From the NCBI GenBank assembly GCA_003254885.1, contig QANT01006998.1, positions 1 to 64,000 on the forward strand: a stretch of 64,000 bases of DNA. The letters are read 5' to 3'. This stretch comes from Purshia tridentata. Lineage: Eukaryota; Streptophyta; Magnoliopsida; Rosales; Rosaceae. The notes under the pieces were generated by a model. That model did not search any database and had not been told where the DNA came from. It worked only from the letters and a program-made list of their open reading frames with translations. The translations under genes and the position numbers were made by a program. This document shows positions 57,800-64,000 of this stretch, one piece after another (position 1 is the first letter of the stretch; every line of letters starts with the position of its first letter).

Positions 57800-60700
57800 C
57801 TACATAACCACTACTACCTCTGCTACTAGCTCATCTATCAACCATCTCTCTACTTCCCTACCTATCATGTCAATCTGGTCTCCAAGAGCCCACCACAGTG
57901 AGTCCCTTCCCAGTACTTTCTCCAAATTGTCCATGTCCGCATTCTTTTCTTCGCTTGCTAGCAACTTACACAGACCATCTTGGACTGCTTTTTTACTAAT
58001 CCACTGAGGACCAATCCTTTTCGTCGCAGGCCTCACCCACGGGTGTGGATCAGCGAATTGCCAAAACATCTCCAGAAGCCCTGAATTTATGCGGTCGAAC
58101 AGTAGTCTCCTCTCAGACTTTGAGCAAGAATTCTGATCACAGTGCTTTTTCTCAAGCTCTTCAAATAGTAAAGGACTCAAGGGACATTCTGGAGTGTGCC
58201 ATGTTGCCAAGAAGGTATCAGGGTCAGCATCCATTAAACCAGATTCAGTTAGCATATCAAACATGTACGATGACTCCCAGCTCTCTTCATCTCTAGACCG
58301 TCCAATTGCATCAGAGATCCCAGTAGATCCTTCTCCAACATCTTCATCACTTGAGATTAGCATGGTTCCCTCTTCATACGAGTCTGACTCCAACTTGAGT
58401 AGCTGAAGCTGCATCCGAAGCCCTAGAAACAGAAAAGAAGAAGAAAAATTAAACCAAACAAAAGGAATAGGTTTCTTTTTTGCTGTGAAACAAAAGGAAT
58501 AGGTTAATTAACTAAAATACTGACGATTGCAACGTCAGTCACCAGAAAGCGCAACACAATGGGAAGACGAGACGAGAAAATCACCATCATAAATTCGTAA
58601 TCAAATTCAAAATTTGATTGCAGAATTCCATCTTATCTAACTTAAATAACAGAAACTTTAACTCCCGATAATGGCTACAAATCTGAAAGATCATGATAAA
58701 AGCCTACCCTTTACCAACATTGTCACTAAAATTGCATATTTGCTGCATAACGAATGGCAAGGGTATTTATTAAAAAGCATTAGGAAATGAGAAAACAACT
58801 GCCTTCTAGCAGAAATTTTTTCTATTACAGCACCTACATACATATGGTAACTCGCACAAGCAACAAAAAGTAAGCAATGTAAATGATCTCCCAGTTACCT
58901 TGCAGGTCAACACTGAGACTTTCAAAGCATTCAGAACAAGATGACACGTCATCAGTAAAAGGAACTTCCAGAACTGAAACCGGACTGGGCTGATCAGCCT
59001 CCTTGGAGCTTGCTGGAGATTCAATTCCAGGTACAGGGTGGTCAGAGGGGACTGGCCCTTCATCAGGTGGCCTAATTGATGGTTCCTGTAATTTAATAAA
59101 ATAATGAGAGATAAAAATATGTTTTATGCAAATTTGAAGCTCTGCTTTCAACTGAGCAGGAAATCTAAGTAATTCAACATACATAGAGAGATGACACATA
59201 CATAAAGTAGGATAATGCATCTACTTAGTTGTACAAATGTTATATGATAAAATGATCAAGAATACAGAACATTTCACGAGGTAACATCAAGACATTTTTT
59301 TAGAGCAACAAGATGAAATTATGTAAGGGTTTCTGGGGATCAACCTAGTTGTTCAACAGCATCAATAATGTACTAAGAAGCATGTGAAAATCAATCAGAA
59401 AATTTAAGCACAAACCTGAGGAATTAGGTTATCTTGGTGATTGCCACGGGAATCGCCTCCTACTGATGCACGAGCTGATAATTCTGGGAGGAACACATCA
59501 GGAGTTTCAGAAGACATGGATGCATCCACATCCACCACCAATTTTACAGAAGCAGAACTTGTATCTATGGCATTACTATCTGGTAAATCAAAGACTGCAA
59601 GATTCTGCTGAGATTGACTGTTCTCTTCAAGGTCAGTTTTATCTGTGCTCTGAGTTGTATGAGTTTCAGTTGAAATGTCAATACTTTCCCTGCTGAAGGA
59701 GCGAGAAGAACAAGATCTTTTATTACAGGATCTAGACTTTCTGCGGGCACCTTCTCTATGATCAGGATTACACTTTGCAGTCTGGTGTCTTTCCTGCTTG
59801 AATGCCTCCTTTGGTATCAGATACCTGTCATCGCGTACAGTTTCACGCCGCATACTTGTTTTATAACTTCCAAAGGTACTAGATGAAGCAGGAAGTGATT
59901 TCGATCTTGATAAACCTTTGATACATCCATCCTTCCAGCCATCCCTACTGCTGATCCCCAGAGGTCCACCCCAGCCAGAAGGTCCTTTACTGGAAAAATT
60001 ATCTCTGAACCCTGCCTCACCTATCACGGCATCCAAATTTTCTGCTTGCCTTTCCTTTTCTGGTTTAGCAAGCATTTCAGCAAGTGTGCTGCCCCTGCTA
60101 ACCATTTCCACTTCTTGGGAATTGTGAGTCATTTTCCACCTCTCTGAGAGTCTCTTCTTGGCCTCCCTACTCATAGATGATTCAGTAGAGCACGATGATG
60201 AAGGCCTGGAGCAGTTATTTATGTAAAATGAATGTTTGGAAGCCACTGACATCACCTCTGACTCACTTGCAGATTCATTCTCAGAGATGCTACAAGAACT
60301 CTCATCACCAGCATATCCTTTAAATCCAGAGGATGAAAAATGCTTAGATCCGGTGCTAAAGTTATTTCTCATTTGCCTTGTAATTTCTTTAGCTACTTCT
60401 CTAGATTCTCTAGACTTATGCCTTGAAAGCTCCTCATTATCTTGGATGTTTTTCTTTCCCCATGATTCAACCTCCCTATTTTTAATGCCTGGAAATTCTG
60501 TATGTTTCCTACAAACTGACATAGAACCATGTGAAGAACTAGGTGATGAATTTGTTTTGGTAGCATTCAGTACCTTCCCGAGGTTCGGCTTCAGAACAAC
60601 TATCCTTGTAGGAGAAACCCCACATTCATGTTTCGCAACTGATCGGTTTTGTGATGACTTGAGAGAATTATGAGCAGCATTTCTACCGTCACTGTGGCTA

Positions 60701-62583
60701 GAAAAAGAATCACGATGCTTCTGAGGAGATTTACAGTATTTCTTCTGAGGAGTTTCCCTTGCTGATGTCCAGCCAAGGTCAATGTTCGCATACTTCTGAG
60801 CTTCTGATGACTTCATAGAATCTATTCGACCACAACAAGATGGGGGACCACCTTGCAGATCAAGCAGATGCTTTGTGAATAATGAGTCTGGTTGCTGAAG
60901 AAATTTCAATAGAAGATCTTTGTTGGAATCCAGAACCTCAAGTGCATCATGGAATTCCTTTGAATTCTGTAGCTTCTCATCTGTTGAAAGACGTTTAGCA
61001 TCCATGAACTTCTGTCGAACAAAGGCCATCTCAGCATCACTGAGATTTGAGTTAGCAGTCCTGCGTGATGAGTAACTACAACTTTCCACCTTTGAGGTTT
61101 CCAAAACCTCAAACACATCCTTAAATTCTTGCTGATCCTTTGCATTCTTCCTAGATGATTGGTGGTCATAACACCTGCCGCTTCTGCGCTCTTTCTCCAC
61201 TGATCTTGTCCTCTGACGGAAAATATCTGAAATGCCTTTTTGTTGTTTATGAGCAGGCTGCTGAGGTGGCAGCCCATCAAGACCCATCAATTTGGCAATA
61301 ACACTTGGTGATCTCCTTCTGGATTCAGTTTCTCTCAACATCTCCTCAGCTAATAATTTCTTAATTGGAGTTCCAATATCTTGCTTTGAAGATCTCCACC
61401 CCAACTCAAACGTCAACTGCAAAGACAAAATACACTTGATCATGAATGCTTATAACTGTTATTTTCAATAGCAATATAAACCAAAATGAGGAAAGATTTC
61501 GGAAAAAGAGGAATTCTATGGCTCATTTCAACAAAGCAAAGTTGTTACTCTGTTCATGTAACAAATGGAACAAGAAAAGGAAAAATCAAATCATTCAACT
61601 CAATAAACACAACTAAAGAAAATAAACACACCGAGTCTTCGCCAGTAGAACCACTACTGCAAGAACTAGAATCAGAGGCCAATTTTGGAACGTTTATCTC
61701 TTTCTGAACCTGCCTGTTTCCTGAAAAGAAAACCCTAAAACGACATCAGAGTGGCCATTCCAAAGCATAGACAAAGTGGGAAGAATTTACTTCATAAAAT
61801 TTACCAAAAACTAGAAATCGAAATAACTGGAATCCAACCCAGTAAATAATCAGAGAACAGTTCAAACAGATTTTGGGAAGAGGAAAACAAAGAAAAGAAA
61901 AGATAAAAAGCATGGCAATCAGGCAATGTCTAGAAAATTGCATGCAAAAAAGAGAGGCAATTTCATTGTTCCTTTATACTAATAAATAAATAAAAAAATC
62001 AGTTGAATTATATCCCATCATCTCTCTAGAATTCATTATGGAAACAAAGGAATCATTTCAATACCACTACAGAAAAGTAACACACTTTACCAGCATTATA
62101 GAGACAAACATGAAAATAACCTGCATTGCATAACTAGTAGAGACAGAACAATAAATAAATAAATAAGCTTCTAATTAAAACAATAATTATTGCCTTTGGT
62201 TGATAGCTTGATTTTTCAATAATATTAGTTATGTAATTTGTTATTTCCTTTAATTGGAAAGAAGGAAATTAGAAGATTCGGCTCAAGCGAGCTTAACAGT
62301 TTAGCTTAATCCTTCCCTGGCTTTCATGACAGGTAGACGGAAGGAGTGGCCCTATTTTCAACCTAAATCTAAAATTTCATCTTCCTTCTCTGCTTGTCCT
62401 TGGTGTTCTCAGAAACCAAACAGAGCCAGAATTTCAGAGAAGCTTTAAGATAAAATGTAAAAATTCGGAAAATGAGAGTATCAGACCTCCTCTGGAAGCT
62501 GGTTCCGTGGAGGCGAATCTTTCTTCGGAGCTCCTACCAGCAATGTTGGCAACCTTGGACCTCTTTGGCCGCAATTTCTCCAT
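57800..62583 (-). CDS. TRM19: TRM/LONGIFOLIA-type protein with DUF3741 and DUF4378
   Basis: Five exons, 62487-62583, 61632-61720, 59416-61416, 58899-59085 and 57800-58422, join in phase to 998 aa. The start MEKLRPKRSK is the only ATG that reaches exon 2 in frame. Residues 98-109 (SPSVIAKLMGLD) are the DUF3741 motif. The long third exon is Ser/Arg/Lys-rich and disordered, with an RLSERWKMT-type block (REAKKRLSERWKMTHNSQEV), TLAEMLAKPE, and LSRSKSLPASSSTFG. The last exon is DUF4378: LLFDRINSGLLEMFWQFADP, RIGPQWISKKAVQDGLCKLL, LWWALGDQIDMIGREVERWL. This layout is typical of TON1-recruiting-motif proteins, which bring TON1/PP2A to cortical microtubules and shape cell division and elongation. The exon 1 donor GTCTGA is a weak but phase-consistent splice site. 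The symbol is from memory of At3g53540 and its neighbours UXS1 and NaKR3. Confidence 0.88.
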
Positions 62584-64000
62584 TTTCACTCATTAAAAAC
62601 CCTCCCAACCCTAAACTTTAAAGATTAAAAATTATAGAACTAATGCGTAGGAAACGTAGATCGGAAATTTCGCTCAGACGCACGAGACAGGAAGGTTCCA
62701 AGAAAATCACACACACACACACAAAAAATAACACCCTAGAGTTCCAGCTCCACACTCAGAAAACAAGAATCAAAACCCTCAGATCTTGAGCAGAGAGAGA
62801 GAGGGAGAGAGAGAGGAATTAAAGGGAGGTCGGTTGGTTACTCCGTTGAGAGAGAGAGAGAGGGACATTTGCGAGAGGTGGGTGTGGGAAAGCGTGGGGG
62901 GTGGGGTAGAGAGAGAGATGGTGGGTTTTATTTTTTGAACTTTCAAATACCGATATACTGACACAGGGGCTGAGCCACTGCGCGGGCAAGTGGTGTATGC
63001 TATGGACTGACTCTACGATTGAAGGGTGAAGGTGGGTGAACAGAACAGGCTATCACCCTGCCCTTTTTCCACGTGGCTTTCAATCATGTGCCCACGTATG
63101 TGTCCTTCTTGGCCCGATATGGGGGGATGCTGGGCTCACTCCGCGTATGTTTGGTTTTTTTTCTCACAAAATCCACGCCTGTTCCGGTGGGTTCCTTTTC
63201 CGGGTCTTATTATGCCTGACTGAGAAAATTGAGGATTTTCATTTCTTTTTATGGGGTCAAAAAAATAAGGATTGATTATTAACTGCAAAACTCCACAATC
63301 ATACGTATTTTTAAGATTTACTAGTTTTTTCATTTATTCATTTGTTTTTTATTGAAAAATTATAATTTATTTATTTTTTATAACGGGTTAACCTGTGTTC
63401 ATGTGTAAAATATGAGTGATATTAACATATGAAATGGATGTTGTTATATTCATATGTTATTTTTTGTGTTCTTGTTGATATTTTTTCACTAGTCAGCTTA
63501 ACATTTCGTGTTTGGGTTAAACCATTTGTCACACAATACAAACCCGCAAAAACATAACCCGTAGCTAGGTCTAGTTGGAACTTGAAAATAGCATTTTTGT
63601 GTAGTCGATATCTTATTTACTAATTTATCATAATATATTTAATGTAATAAACATATTAATTATTATATACAATTTGATTATATATAAGACATGGTTCAAA
63701 AAATGAAATGTTTTATATATGTTAAAAATACTCACCGACGCAAAACACTTTAGTTTACTAATTAATGACAAGCTAAAAACTTAAATCGACACAAAAACAC
63801 TTGAATTTACTTGAAGTGTATATTTGTGCATGATTATACGTATCTAACAACACTTACTATACGTGGATGAAAAAGTGGGCCGTGAGGTTTTACAAGTTAT
63901 CTTATTTACAAGTTATAGTAGTATATATTAGATGTGCATATGGACAAATGAGATGTTAATCTTTTAATCATGTTAATTATTGTCGTTTTTCAAACTCACT
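62584..64000. other. Promoter of the TRM gene and AT-rich intergenic DNA
   Basis: From 62584 to about 62930 lies the likely leader, with an (AC) run near 62710 and GA runs near 62790-62870. Beyond 63.2 kb the DNA is AT-rich and without features I can name. The open frames at 63026-63275 have no recognisable family. Confidence 0.55.

Noticed and set aside
1-64000. CRISPR arrays, bacterial operons or organelle DNA
   Set aside because: No such repeats or genes are present; intron-rich plant nuclear genes cover the window.

Overview
The window is nuclear DNA of a flowering plant. It has AT-rich intergenic DNA, many short exons with GT/AG introns, GA/CT and TA microsatellites, an LTR relic, and plant-only protein families (PGG-domain ankyrin proteins, MAKR, EXO70H, DUF7086, TRM). 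The gene content fits a core eudicot. A Rosaceae-like genome is my guess, but nothing here proves it. Two N positions (4774, 15473) show it is a draft assembly. Arabidopsis names below come from memory of the protein sequences, not from a search.

Layout. 1-1.0 kb: upstream DNA with a 190-bp tandem duplication that copies the 5' leader of the first gene. 1.0-8.8 kb (+): an 18-exon coiled-coil protein (At5g13560-like). 11.1-12.3 kb (+): a MAKR-type membrane-associated kinase regulator. 12.3-16.5 kb: intergenic, with an LTR-like insertion caught in a haplotype or assembly duplication and a small RNase-H-like LINE scrap. 16.5-18.6 kb (-): ankyrin-PGG protein 1 (At5g02620-like). 21.6-22.3 kb (-): an unrecognised exon-like relic. 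23.1-25.5 kb (-): ankyrin-PGG protein 2 (ITN1-like), divergent from a pectate-lyase-like gene at 26.4-29.0 kb (+). 30.6-32.5 kb (-): an intronless EXO70H exocyst subunit. 32.5-39.9 kb: AT-rich DNA with a large palindromic MITE. 39.9-42.5 kb (+): UDP-glucuronate decarboxylase UXS1, with a U12-type AT-AC intron. 46.1-47.5 kb (+): a NaKR-type heavy-metal-domain protein. 50.0-50.8 kb (+): a DUF7086 protein. 52.1-53.2 kb: a solo LTR with a perfect 5-bp target duplication. 53.4-56.8 kb: an IDA-like peptide-hormone cluster. 57.8-62.6 kb (-): a TRM/LONGIFOLIA-type DUF3741/DUF4378 protein.

The most striking find is the 53.4-56.8 kb cluster. A secreted 416-residue precursor carries about seven tandem 33-residue units, plus degenerate ones, each resembling the IDA peptide (FGxLPK..P.PPSGP...HN). 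Facing it tail to tail is a 125-residue paralogue with two to three units, and a third broken copy lies upstream. I think this is a locally amplified, multi-peptide branch of the IDA/IDA-like abscission-signal family.

The genes do not form one pathway. They look like two collinear blocks: MAKR - pectate lyase - EXO70H resembles Arabidopsis At2g39370-80 and At3g55140-50, and UXS1 - NaKR - TRM resembles At3g53520-40. Several products are membrane-linked (MAKR, both PGG proteins, EXO70H, UXS1), but that is not evidence of joint function.
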